From: Chlorogloeopsis sp. ULAP01
GTDB lineage: Bacteria > Cyanobacteriota > Cyanobacteriia > Cyanobacteriales > Nostocaceae
Assembly: GCF_030381805.1 (NCBI RefSeq)
Contig: NZ_JAUDRH010000001.1
Coordinates: 620,001 to 684,000, forward strand
Direction of reading: 5' to 3'
DNA: 64,000 nt
Below, piece by piece: positions 53,364 through 61,803 of the stretch; the stretch's first letter is position 1; each line of letters begins with the position of its first letter. The translations under genes were made by a program, and so were the position numbers. The notes beneath the pieces were generated by a model that saw only the letters and a list, made by a program, of their open reading frames with translations, searched no databases and was not told the DNA's origin.

Positions 53364-54089
53364 TTACGGTAATCGCAAATTTGCAGCGATCGCACGCAGA
53401 TAAGGTTCAAAGATTGCCAAATTTTCCAATCGCTCAAACTTACCTGTTTTTAAACTTGGATTAAAAGCAGTTCTAATCACATAAAGATTCTTACCATCAA
53501 AGGCAACATAACCAAGATGGTGTTCCTGTACTCCACCTTGTACCTTCACCCCAGTAAAACCATAACTCAGTCCTTGGAGTTTACCAACCTGAGCTTGTTG
53601 CGGGGGATGAGTTGAAAAAGCAATGCGATTGCCGTAACTACCTTGACGTTCTTTTGATAGAAATGTGTAATAGTCATTAACCCAAGCATTCAACGCTGTT
53701 GATACCTGAGTTTTGTACTGAGGATTTTGGTAATCTATATTTTTGCCAGGTTCAATCCCTGCCTGACGCAGTAAATTTTGAAAGTTCTGCTGTTTTTCTA
53801 ATGGATAAACTGCTATCTCCACTGTACCCAAACGTTTTCCATTGGCAGATACACACAACACAGACGTATTTCCATCACAAGCAGCGACTTGCCAACCTGT
53901 AGGAGAAGCCGTTTGATCCAAAATACTCTTCCAAAGATTACCCTGATTTGATTTTGATGCTAAAGAAGAAGCATGAGGTTGTTCTGGCATACCATTTGTT
54001 CTAGATAAGCGCGGACTAACAACCTTGATTCCTAACGGTAGCAACAATACTAAAACACCACCGAGTAAAACATGATAAAGTCGTAGCAT
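53364..54089 (-). CDS. Hypothetical membrane-anchored or secreted protein, 241 aa
   Basis: An N-terminal hydrophobic segment (VLLGGVLVLLLPLGIKVV) acts as signal or anchor. It is followed by a low-complexity Ser/Asn stretch and a folded part with WQVAACDGNTSVLCVSANGK (two cysteines that could pair), AWVNDYYTFLSKERQGSYG and YVAFDGKNLYVIRTAFNPS. No family recognised. It would lie on the periplasmic side. It is 27 bases short of the spacer that follows rpsU and has the same direction. Confidence 0.65.
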   Translation of the reverse strand: MLRLYHVLLGGVLVLLLPLGIKVVSPRLSRTNGMPEQPHASSLASKSNQGNLWKSILDQTASPTGWQVAACDGNTSVLCVSANGKRLGTVEIAVYPLEKQQNFQNLLRQAGIEPGKNIDYQNPQYKTQVSTALNAWVNDYYTFLSKERQGSYGNRIAFSTHPPQQAQVGKLQGLSYGFTGVKVQGGVQEHHLGYVAFDGKNLYVIRTAFNPSLKTGKFERLENLAIFEPYLRAIAANLRLP

Positions 54090-54227
54090 TTTCCCGTCAA
54101 CAGCACAGCAAGAGTTTAGTAATTAACAGTATCAGCAAAACTTTGTGAACACACTCCTTCATACATCCTGTATTGCTGTAATTCCGTAAAGGAAATCTTG
54201 TTGCTACCCAACTGTTCTTGTCGTGTT

Positions 54228-54422
54228 TTATCTGTAGCGAGAACCGCTTCTCGAACGTTGCTTGCGTCTGGCAACAGCTTTACGCTTTTCTTTTTGTAAT
54301 GGAGTTTCAAAGTGACGATTTTTTTTCAGATCTTGGAAGATACCTGCTTGAGAAACTTGGCGCTTAAATCTTCGCAAAGCTGACTCAATACCTTCGTTTT
54401 CTCCCAGTACTACTTGCGTCAT
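54228..54422 (-). CDS. rpsU: 30S ribosomal protein S21
   Basis: A 64-residue basic protein of the small ribosomal subunit. It contains GENEGIESALRRFKRQVSQ and HFETPLQKEKRKAVARRKQ, the conserved body of bacterial S21. The AAGGAG ten bases before the ATG supports the start. It follows an RRM protein gene, as in Anabaena, where the two are known to be linked. A hairpin with a T-run in the gap may set how much of the transcript reaches rpsU. Confidence 0.95.
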   Translation of the reverse strand: MTQVVLGENEGIESALRRFKRQVSQAGIFQDLKKNRHFETPLQKEKRKAVARRKQRSRSGSRYR

Positions 54423-54467
54423 TACTTATTACTCCTTTACAGGTAAACAGTGGAATTTACATAAAAG

Positions 54468-54516
54468 CAAAAACTCCAGCACAGCCAAGCAATTTGATTT
54501 ATTTGATCTGCTGGAG
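54468..54516 (-). terminator. Terminator/attenuator between rbp and rpsU
   Basis: Read leftward, CTCCAGCA and TGCTGGAG form an eight-pair stem with a loop of about 27 bases, followed by TTTTTGC. The long loop makes it weak, consistent with partial read-through into rpsU. Confidence 0.5.
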
Positions 54517-54545
54517 ACTCTTGATGTTAATTTTTATTAAAATTT

Positions 54546-54857
54546 TTAATAGCGACGACTATTGCGGTTATTATTACCAAAGTTCCCGCCTGAATAACTT
54601 CTTTGATTTCTATCCTGGCGTGGTCTGGCTTTATTAACCTTCATATCACGTCCCATCCATTCAGAACCATCAAGTCCCTCAATGGCTGCCGTTTCTTGTG
54701 CTTCTGTATCCATTTCTACAAAAGCAAAACCGCGAGGACGTCCAGTTACCCGATCCATTGGTACCTGAACGCTTTTAACGTTACCATACTCGCCAAAAAC
54801 CCCCTTGAGGTCTTCTTCTGTAACCTCATAGGATAAGTTACCAATATAAATCGACAT
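54546..54857 (-). CDS. rbp: RNA-binding protein with one RRM (cyanobacterial Rbp type)
   Basis: A 103-residue protein with a single RRM: RNP-2 is IYIGNL (residues 3-8) and RNP-1 RGFAFVEM (residues 42-49). After the fold comes a short Gly/Asn/Arg-rich tail (SGGNFGNNNRNSRRY). In cyanobacteria these resemble eukaryotic glycine-rich RNA-binding proteins, and several are cold-induced. The order rbp then rpsU is the Anabaena rbpA1-rpsU arrangement. The leader contains a hairpin over the ribosome binding site. Confidence 0.95.
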   Translation of the reverse strand: MSIYIGNLSYEVTEEDLKGVFGEYGNVKSVQVPMDRVTGRPRGFAFVEMDTEAQETAAIEGLDGSEWMGRDMKVNKARPRQDRNQRSYSGGNFGNNNRNSRRY

Positions 54858-54901
54858 AGCTCATCTCCGAAATCAACAAAATGTAGAGTTAGATTCGGAG
54901 A
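54858..54901 (-). promoter_or_regulatory. Leader hairpin covering the rbp ribosome binding site
   Basis: In the leader, TCTCCGAA (54901-54894) pairs exactly with TTCGGAGA (54871-54864). The GGAG of the second arm is the Shine-Dalgarno sequence, seven bases before the ATG. Folding would hide it, which could make translation depend on temperature or on a bound factor. Confidence 0.55.
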
Positions 54902-55021
54902 GACGCGTTATAATTGCTAAAACCAATTTCTCAACCGAAAATAAATCCTGTAATTAGGAGTATAGCAAAAAATCTAAACCAGTACATTCAGGAGCAGCAG
55001 TAGCTTCTAGCAAAGAGCGGA

Positions 55022-56641
55022 CTATTCAGCGCTTGGATGAACGCTGCTTTTTACAGGAGGTTTACCTGAGTTGCGAACATTGATAATCTTGCCGAGCAGT
55101 TCAAACCAAAAAGGCGCACCCATTGCGATCGCCAACCCACTGACAACCCAACCCAAAAAACTTCTCAGTGGTGGAAACAACCAATTCTCGCTTTCTTGAG
55201 CTTGCTGCTTGAGGTTAGTTGCATCTCGTCCGATTGGTAATGGAATTGTTTGGTTTACCTCTTGTCGGAAACATTCCAATCTACCTGAATTAGTTGAGCC
55301 AAGGCAAGCTTGAGTGGTTAATTCTCCATTTTTAACCAGCATATCCCGTAGAGCAGAGTCTGTTCTCAGGCGACTGATAATATGAAAGGTGTCTGCATTC
55401 AAAATAATGGCAAGCAAAAAACCGATCGCAAAGGCAACTCCTTTGGCATTGCGTTTGTAAACACCTGATGCTCGCTCCATCGAGCTATCAAACCAAACTT
55501 GAATTTCAGTTTGGAATTGATGAATCTCTTCTGCTATGGCTTGTTCGTGAGCTTGAGTACGTTTGAGATTAACTTGGGCGCGTCTTGCCAAAGCCGCAAA
55601 GCTTTCTCGCACTGAATTAGGTAGGCGATCGCGGATATTAATAATGTCTTGTTCGATTGCCTGGTATGCCTTATAGATATCGTCGTTATTATCTAGGTTG
55701 CAAAACTCCTCTTTAAAAGACTTGTAAGCCTCGTTCACCCGCTCTAATTTGCTGTGTTTATTTTTAACTTCACCCACCAACAGATCTAGAATTTGGGCAA
55801 GACTTGGCTGTAACCGTCGCAGCAACTCATCTGTACTGTTGTAATGATCATTGTGATAGCTAGGATTACCCTGATAGAAAATAGCGTTTTTAAGAGATTT
55901 GAGTTGCGTAATAAACGTTGCCACTTGAGGATCACCTGTGTGCTCGCCATGAGTATAATGTTGAACTGAGATAGGTGCAAGGAGTTGAGATATGGCAATG
56001 AATGAATCTAGTTCATCCCGGAGTCGATTTACACTAGTCAGTAAAGTTGCTTTGCGATGACAAAAATCGGCACGAATACTATTAATTCTTTGCTTGAAAC
56101 CCTCAGCCTCGTTTTTTAAGGTGTAGCGAGTTTCCTCGGTAATTTGCAGATTTCCATCACTGACATAACTCTCAATTTTGAGAATTATTTCCTCTTTGAT
56201 CATTTTCTGGAGATTAAGAGCTGTCATCTTCTGAGCTAATTGAGGAAGATTGAGCCTCTCTAGTAGGGTAGTTGCAAATGTTTCGGAGGGCATATACGAA
56301 GGCTCATTGCCCTTGAGAGTAATTTGGTGGCTTTTTCTACCAAAGATGACAATAGATCGAGTTAACTGACGCAACCATGCCTCAACACCCTCTTTGGATT
56401 CTTGACTAATATTTTTGATTAAAGGATTATCGTAAAGCTGTTGAACAATTTCTTTAACTTGGCGATCATTTTTTGTTCCTTCGCCACCAGTCAACAGAAT
56501 TTCAATTGACTTCTTCAGATGAGCCGCTCGCCATTGCAGTACAGTAGCTAACAACTCTTGAATTTCAGAAGCTAATAAGCTCAAGATTAGATAGATAAAA
56601 ATTAAGGCGATCGCAACATCTAGAACAAAAGATATATTCAT
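55022..56641 (-). CDS. Hypothetical membrane protein, 539 aa
   Basis: One N-terminal span (VAIALIFIYLILSLLASEI) is followed by a long helical region (about residues 40-390, with coiled-coil character), then two spans near the C terminus (GVAFAIGFLLAIILNADTF and SFLGWVVSGLAIAMGAPFWF). The loop between these holds two Cys residues (TQACLG, LECFRQ). The layout, with the bulk in the cytoplasm and a short periplasmic loop, recurs in uncharacterised bacterial proteins. I cannot name a family. It is divergent from the phosphite operon. Confidence 0.75.
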   Translation of the reverse strand: MNISFVLDVAIALIFIYLILSLLASEIQELLATVLQWRAAHLKKSIEILLTGGEGTKNDRQVKEIVQQLYDNPLIKNISQESKEGVEAWLRQLTRSIVIFGRKSHQITLKGNEPSYMPSETFATTLLERLNLPQLAQKMTALNLQKMIKEEIILKIESYVSDGNLQITEETRYTLKNEAEGFKQRINSIRADFCHRKATLLTSVNRLRDELDSFIAISQLLAPISVQHYTHGEHTGDPQVATFITQLKSLKNAIFYQGNPSYHNDHYNSTDELLRRLQPSLAQILDLLVGEVKNKHSKLERVNEAYKSFKEEFCNLDNNDDIYKAYQAIEQDIINIRDRLPNSVRESFAALARRAQVNLKRTQAHEQAIAEEIHQFQTEIQVWFDSSMERASGVYKRNAKGVAFAIGFLLAIILNADTFHIISRLRTDSALRDMLVKNGELTTQACLGSTNSGRLECFRQEVNQTIPLPIGRDATNLKQQAQESENWLFPPLRSFLGWVVSGLAIAMGAPFWFELLGKIINVRNSGKPPVKSSVHPSAE

Positions 56642-56998
56642 CTGTCAACCACTCCAGTATTGATCAGCTCTTTTTTTACGCAACCAAACTGGGTTTGACA
56701 ATATCTTTTTATACTTTTAATCAAACTTAAAGTTCCAAAAGCAAATATTTTAGCTTGGCATAACTTGCATAACTTTATGTCTGTTTTTAATCTGAAAACA
56801 ATCAAAACTTAACTCAGTCTTTAAGAGAGTGTGAGAAGTTATTGTTATCAAAACTGTTTTTTGATTATGTTTTTAAATCAAATTTTCTCTATCTCAAGTG
56901 CCTGATCACACTTTTTGACATCTAATACTAGGTTTGGCTGCTTAAAAAGGAACAGTCATAAAGCTTATTACCCCAACTATCGTAATTTTCTAAGAATT
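56642..56998. other. Divergent promoter region of the phosphite operon
   Basis: A 357-base AT-rich spacer between the 539-aa membrane protein gene and the ABC ATPase gene. It contains CTTAACTCAGTCTTTAAG near 56811, which only loosely resembles a Pho box. No other motif is clear. Confidence 0.45.
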
Positions 56999-57769
56999 AT
57001 GATTGAGCTTGACGGCTTGAGTGTGACTTACCCCGGCGGAATTCAAGCCCTGAAATCAATTTCTCTGGGCTTTGATCAAGGGCAGTTTACAGTAATATTA
57101 GGAGCTTCTGGCTCAGGCAAATCAACTTTACTGCGGTGTCTAAATGGACTAAAGCAGGTGAGTGCAGGGCGCATAACTGTTAAAAGTTTGGGAAATCTAC
57201 AGGAACCCAGGGTATTGCATCAGCACCGAAAACGCACAGGCATGATTTTTCAGCAACACCAGTTAATTGGACGACAGACTGCAATAGAGAATGTACTGAT
57301 TGGACGTTTAGCTTATCATTCAACACTGCGGAGCTTGTTGCCATTACCGAAAGCTGACAAATACATTGCCTTAGAATGTTTAGACAGAGTTGGGCTTTTG
57401 AGTAAAGCTTTGATACGAATAGATAACTTAAGTGGTGGGCAGCAGCAACGGGTAGGAATTGCTCGTGCTTTAGCGCAGCAGCCACAGTTGATTCTGGCAG
57501 ATGAACCAGTCGCCAGTCTCGATCCCGCCAGTGCTCATAAAGTTCTTTCTTTCCTGCGTCAGATTTGTGAAGAAGATGGCATCTCCGTTATCGTCAGTCT
57601 GCACCAAGTTGATTTAGCTAGAGCCTATGCCGATCGCATTGTTGGGCTATGTCAAGGTTGTGTAGTTTTTGATGGCAGGGCGGTGGATATTGGGGAGAGC
57701 GAGCTTGACGGAATTTACGGCAACAGCGATGATACAACCCCCAATGAATTAGAAGAAGTTGCCAGTTGA
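56999..57769 (+). CDS. ptxA: Phosphite/phosphonate ABC transporter ATP-binding subunit
   Basis: A 256-residue PhnC-type ATPase. Walker A GASGSGKST lies near residue 36, the signature LSGGQQQRVGIARALAQQP near 145, and Walker B LILADEPVASLDP near 165. The frame opens 28 codons earlier, but ATG at 56999 (MIELDGLSVTYPGGIQALK) gives the standard PhnC N terminus. It is the first gene of a run with the binding protein, permease and ptxD. The ptxD gene downstream suggests phosphite as the substrate. The phnC name would be equally valid. Confidence 0.92.
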   Translation: MIELDGLSVTYPGGIQALKSISLGFDQGQFTVILGASGSGKSTLLRCLNGLKQVSAGRITVKSLGNLQEPRVLHQHRKRTGMIFQQHQLIGRQTAIENVLIGRLAYHSTLRSLLPLPKADKYIALECLDRVGLLSKALIRIDNLSGGQQQRVGIARALAQQPQLILADEPVASLDPASAHKVLSFLRQICEEDGISVIVSLHQVDLARAYADRIVGLCQGCVVFDGRAVDIGESELDGIYGNSDDTTPNELEEVAS

Positions 57770-57813
57770 AATTTCAAGCAATTCATATTGTCTCAACGAT
57801 CAGGAGAATATCA

Positions 57814-58752
57814 ATGGCGATCGCAATCAATAAACAAGTGCTTGCTTCTGTCGCATTAGCTGTATTTGCACTGGTTGGCTGTCAAGCCTCCAATAATAGA
57901 ACTGCTACTAATGCTTCTTCTCTAAGTACTAGCCCTGCGACTATGGTTAATCCCGATGTCGCCGATCCCAAAACTTTAAAAGTCGCCCTTCTGCCTGATG
58001 AAACTCCTTCAACAATCATCAAAAATAATCAGGGGCTAGAAAAGTATCTAGAAGAAAAGTTAGGTAAAAATATTGAATTAGTAGTAACCACTGACTACTC
58101 TTCCATGATTGAAGCTGCGAGTAATGGTCGCCTAGATTTAGCATACTTCGGCCCCTTGTCCTATGTATTAGCTAAAACTAAAAGTAATATTGAACCATTT
58201 GCAGCCTTAAAAAAAGATGGTGAGACAACCTACCAATCAGTGATTATTGCCAATACAGGAAGCGGGATTGATTCGATTGAAAAAGTTGCAGGTAAAACAG
58301 TAGCGTTTGGCGATCAAGCTTCAACTTCCAGTCATTTAATTCCCAAATCAATGCTGGCTGAGAAAGGCTTGCAACCCAAACAAGACTATCAAGAAGCCTT
58401 TGTCGGTTCTCACGACGCAGTTGCAGTTGCAGTTCAAAATAATAATGCTCAAGTTGGTGGATTAAGCAAACCAATTTTTGAAACCCTAATTGAGCGCAAA
58501 GTGATTGATAATAATAAAGTCAAGGTGGTTGCAGAATCTAAACCATATCCTCAATACCCTTGGACAATGCGCTCTGACTTAAACCCAGAACTAAAGTCAA
58601 AAATTCGCTTGGCATTTCTCGATCTCAAAGATGAAAAAGTCTTGAAAGCTTTCAAAGCAGATGGATTTGGTGCTATTGATGATCAAGATTATGATGTAGT
58701 GCGCGATTTGGGCAAAACTTTAAATCTTGACTTTGCCAAATTGAATCAGTAA
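57814..58752 (+). CDS. ptxB: Phosphite/phosphonate-binding lipoprotein
   Basis: A 312-residue periplasmic binding protein (PhnD/PtxB family). The signal peptide ends in ALVGC, a lipobox with the cysteine near residue 23. The mature part has LKVALLPDETPSTIIKNNQG, then DYSSMIEAASNGRLDLAYFG with the Tyr-Phe-Gly of the ligand pocket, and KTVAFGDQASTSSHLIPKS. The frame opens earlier at a TTG that overlaps the ATPase stop, but AGGAG eight bases before the ATG at 57814 decides the start. It delivers phosphite (or phosphonate) to the permease. Confidence 0.92.
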   Translation: MAIAINKQVLASVALAVFALVGCQASNNRTATNASSLSTSPATMVNPDVADPKTLKVALLPDETPSTIIKNNQGLEKYLEEKLGKNIELVVTTDYSSMIEAASNGRLDLAYFGPLSYVLAKTKSNIEPFAALKKDGETTYQSVIIANTGSGIDSIEKVAGKTVAFGDQASTSSHLIPKSMLAEKGLQPKQDYQEAFVGSHDAVAVAVQNNNAQVGGLSKPIFETLIERKVIDNNKVKVVAESKPYPQYPWTMRSDLNPELKSKIRLAFLDLKDEKVLKAFKADGFGAIDDQDYDVVRDLGKTLNLDFAKLNQ

Positions 58753-58920
58753 GCAACTTGTTAGGAGAATCGATTGTAGAGTACAAATCTAGATTCTCCA
58801 ACTATCTCATCACTGACTCATCTGTCTTGAAAATGGGTGTAGGGATGTAGGAAGAGTCAAATTTTCATGACGAGCGTTGTGGAATTTTCCCGTGAATAGC
58901 TGATTTGAAAATTAAGTTTC

Positions 58921-59730
58921 ATGACAATAAAAACTTATCAAAAATTTGAGACGCTGCTTAGAGAACAACGGCGACAGAGGTATCGCTATTTAGTACAAGG
59001 GGCTATTGTTGTTGCCATTGTTGCGATATCTTTTTTTCTGGTTGGCCTTTTGGATACGGAACGATTGGCAAAAGGTGTTCCAAGTGGTATTAACCTAATT
59101 CGCCAGATGCTTCCGCCTGACTTTAGTGAAGCCGCAAGCTGGATTAAACCTCTATTTGACACGCTGGCAATGAGTATTGCTGCAACAGCGATCGCTGTTG
59201 GTTTTTCTTTGCCACTATCATTGTTGGCTGCTGCCAATACTACACCCCATCCAGTGGTATTTCAATTTGCTCGTCTACTCTTTAATGGTTTAAGATCTGT
59301 ACCAGAACTGATTATGGGTATTATTTTGGTTGCGGCGGTTGGGTTTGGGGCGCTGCCTGGTGCATTAGCAGTTGGGCTGCACTCGATTGGGATGGTGGGC
59401 AAGTTCTTTGCCGAATATATTGAACATGTCAATGAAGCTCCGATTGAAGCTGCACGCGCTGCTGGTGCGAACAATTTTCAAGTCATTTACCATAGTGTTC
59501 TGCCGCAGGTGTTGCCACAGATGGTAGATGTTACTCTTTACCGTTGGGAATACAACTTCCGTGCTTCTACTGTGATGGGAGCAGTTGGTGCTGGTGGAAT
59601 TGGCTTTGAATTGATTGGAGCTTTACGCATTCTCAACTACAAGGAAGTCTCGGCGATATTGCTTGTCATCTTAGTAATGGTAACGCTGGTAGATGGATTC
59701 AGTGGATATTTGCGTCGGCGTTTGGTTTGA
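58921..59730 (+). CDS. ptxC: Phosphite/phosphonate ABC transporter permease
   Basis: A 269-residue permease (PhnE/PtxC family) with about six membrane spans, the first being GAIVVAIVAISFFLVGLL. It contains the ATPase-coupling loop EYIEHVNEAPIEAARAAGAN near residue 165, the E-A-A-x-x-x-G motif of binding-protein-dependent permeases. It ends ten bases before the ptxD ATG. The gap of 168 bases from the binding-protein gene shows no obvious terminator. Confidence 0.92.
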   Translation: MTIKTYQKFETLLREQRRQRYRYLVQGAIVVAIVAISFFLVGLLDTERLAKGVPSGINLIRQMLPPDFSEAASWIKPLFDTLAMSIAATAIAVGFSLPLSLLAAANTTPHPVVFQFARLLFNGLRSVPELIMGIILVAAVGFGALPGALAVGLHSIGMVGKFFAEYIEHVNEAPIEAARAAGANNFQVIYHSVLPQVLPQMVDVTLYRWEYNFRASTVMGAVGAGGIGFELIGALRILNYKEVSAILLVILVMVTLVDGFSGYLRRRLV

Positions 59731-59739
59731 GGATTGCTT

Positions 59740-60741
59740 ATGAAGCCCAAAGTTGTGATTACTCACTGGGTGCATCCAGAAGTGATTGAATACCTCAGCC
59801 GTTGCTGTGAGGTGATTGCCAATCCCAGCCGGGAGACTTTAGCCCGTGCGGAAATCCTGAACCTGGCAAAAGATGCGGATGCATTAATGGTATTCATGCC
59901 CGATCGCATTGATGAAGCATTTCTCCAAGTCTGCCCAAAACTGAAAGTTATTGCTGCTGCCCTCAAAGGCTACGATAATTTTGATGTTGATGCCTGTACG
60001 CGTCGAGGTATCTGGTTTACAATCGTACCTTCTCTGCTCTCTGCCCCTACGGCTGAACTCACAGTTGGGTTAATAATTGGGTTAGCACGTCGGATGCTAG
60101 AAGGCGATCGCCTAATTCGCACAAATCGCTTTACTGGTTGGCAACCTCAGTTATACGGTATGGGCTTGGCAAATCGCACACTGGGAATTGTGGGCATGGG
60201 TGCATTGGGAAAAGCACTTGCTCAACGCCTGTCAGGATTCGAGATGCAACTGCTCTACTGCGATCCTGTTGCTTTAACTCAGGCTCAAGAACTAGCCTGG
60301 GGTTTATCAAAGGTATCTTTTCAGACTCTACTAACTACCAGTGATTTTGTCGTATTGATGGTGCCTATACAACCAGAAACATTTCATCTCATTAATTCCA
60401 ACACTTTAGCAAAAATGAAACCAGGCAGCTTTCTGATTAATCCCTGTCGCGGTTCTGTAGTCGATGAGCAGGCTGTAAGTGAAGCACTAGCTTCTGGACA
60501 TTTGGCAGGTTATGCTGCTGATGTATTTGAAATGGAAGATTGGCATCGCAGCGATCGCCCCAGTAGTATTCCTCAGTATTTACTGGAAAACATAAATCAA
60601 AGTTTTCTGACACCACATCTCGGATCTGCTGTTGACGATTTGCGCCGCAACATAGCGCTAGAAGCAGCCGAAAATATTCTACAAGTTTTACAGGGCAAAT
60701 CTCCCCAAGGTGCAATCAACTACCCCGTTCAGTCTAATTAG
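59740..60741 (+). CDS. ptxD: Phosphite dehydrogenase
   Basis: A 333-residue NAD-dependent D-2-hydroxyacid dehydrogenase-type enzyme that oxidises phosphite to phosphate. It closely follows PtxD: VFMPDRIDEAFLQVCP, ALKGYDNFDVDACTRRG (substrate loop), GWQPQLYGMGL, Rossmann GMGALG near residue 150, INPCRGSVVDEQAV with the catalytic Arg, DVFEMEDW with the catalytic Glu and TPHLGSA with the catalytic His. The residue after strand 2 is Asp (LLYCDPVAL), which favours NAD over NADP. A TTG two codons earlier is possible; the ATG has GAGG just upstream. Confidence 0.95.
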   Translation: MKPKVVITHWVHPEVIEYLSRCCEVIANPSRETLARAEILNLAKDADALMVFMPDRIDEAFLQVCPKLKVIAAALKGYDNFDVDACTRRGIWFTIVPSLLSAPTAELTVGLIIGLARRMLEGDRLIRTNRFTGWQPQLYGMGLANRTLGIVGMGALGKALAQRLSGFEMQLLYCDPVALTQAQELAWGLSKVSFQTLLTTSDFVVLMVPIQPETFHLINSNTLAKMKPGSFLINPCRGSVVDEQAVSEALASGHLAGYAADVFEMEDWHRSDRPSSIPQYLLENINQSFLTPHLGSAVDDLRRNIALEAAENILQVLQGKSPQGAINYPVQSN

Positions 60742-60768
60742 TTTTAAATACTTCAACAAAATTAACTA

Positions 60769-60844
60769 TACCGAATTGGCACGCGGGAGTTTTGTTTCAA
60801 GATTCTTGACTAGCCTATTAATCAATGGTTTTAATCCAAAATCC
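60769..60844. repeat. Dispersed 76-bp repeat, copy 2
   Basis: The second copy of 41161-41237, lying between ptxD and the LysR gene. It is non-coding. The copies differ at scattered positions. Confidence 0.7.
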
Positions 60845-60918
60845 AAAATTGATATTATACATTCTTCAAACTGTTCTTTGTTCCCTATTCTCTGTTCCCT
60901 AATTTCCAGTGTACGTGA

Positions 60919-61803
60919 ATGAATTTGGATTATGTACAAACCTTTTTAGCTGTTGTGCGCACAGGGAGTTTTCGTGAAGCTGCCAAACAACTGGGAATCT
61001 CTCAGCCTGCTGTATCACAACACATCAAAAAGTTAGAAGAAATCCTCAAGTCTCAACTTATAGTTCGCGATCGCAAAGGCAATCAACTAACTTCTACTGC
61101 CCAAATATTTCTACCCTATGCCGAGAGCTTAATTTTGACGACAGAGCGAGCAGTATCTGCCCTCAAACTCTCTAAACTTACAATTGGAGCAAGTTCTAAC
61201 ATTGGTATTTACCTTTTACCCTCCTATGTAAAATATTATTTGCAGCAGTATGGAAATTCTTGCCATGTTGATTTAGCAATCGAACCAAATCCAGCGATCG
61301 CTCACAAGCTGGAAACTGGAGTAGTAGATTTAGCACTAATGGAATGGTGGGATCATCGCCCCGGCTTTACAGTTCAACTTTGGCAAAGTGAAGAACTTGT
61401 ATTAATAGTGCCACCACATCATCCTTGGTGTAATTTGCCCAGTGTACCCAAAGCCTATCTAGAAACTGTAGAAATGTTGGGTGGTGAACGAGGTACAGGT
61501 ACAGGGCGTTTGCTACAACAGTACTTTGGTGAGCAATTTGCGAAGATGCGAATTTCTATGCAATTGGGTAGCACAGAAGCTGTAAAAAGAGCAGTACAAG
61601 CAGGGCTGGGAGTTTCAATAGTGCTGTCAAAATCAGTTACTCAAGAAGTTGCAGCAGGTATACTACAAGCCATTCCGATCCATGTAGATGGCAAGCCTTT
61701 ACGCAAAGAACTATTTGTGATTTGGCGCAGTGGTTTATCCACCAATCATCCATGTCACCAATTTGCACAGATGTTGTTACATGAAGCGAAAAACTCATCA
61801 TGA
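60919..61803 (+). CDS. ptxE: LysR family regulator of the phosphite operon
   Basis: A 294-residue LysR-type regulator. The N-terminal winged helix contains FREAAKQLGISQPAVSQHIK (residues 18-37), and the effector domain follows from about 90. Its position after ptxABCD matches ptxE of the Pseudomonas stutzeri operon, whose gene order is ptxABCDE. The 177-base gap from ptxD contains a dispersed repeat, so it may have its own promoter. The ligand it senses is not known from sequence. The assignment as ptxE is by position. Confidence 0.82.
   Translation: MNLDYVQTFLAVVRTGSFREAAKQLGISQPAVSQHIKKLEEILKSQLIVRDRKGNQLTSTAQIFLPYAESLILTTERAVSALKLSKLTIGASSNIGIYLLPSYVKYYLQQYGNSCHVDLAIEPNPAIAHKLETGVVDLALMEWWDHRPGFTVQLWQSEELVLIVPPHHPWCNLPSVPKAYLETVEMLGGERGTGTGRLLQQYFGEQFAKMRISMQLGSTEAVKRAVQAGLGVSIVLSKSVTQEVAAGILQAIPIHVDGKPLRKELFVIWRSGLSTNHPCHQFAQMLLHEAKNSS

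Noticed and set aside
56800..56840. Possible Pho box before the phosphite operon
   Set aside because: CTTAACTCAGTCTTTAAG has one good half-site, but the second is not at the 11-base spacing, so the match is too weak to call.
60710..60922. 70-codon rightward ORF after ptxD
   Set aside because: It is made of the end of ptxD in another frame plus the dispersed 76-bp repeat.
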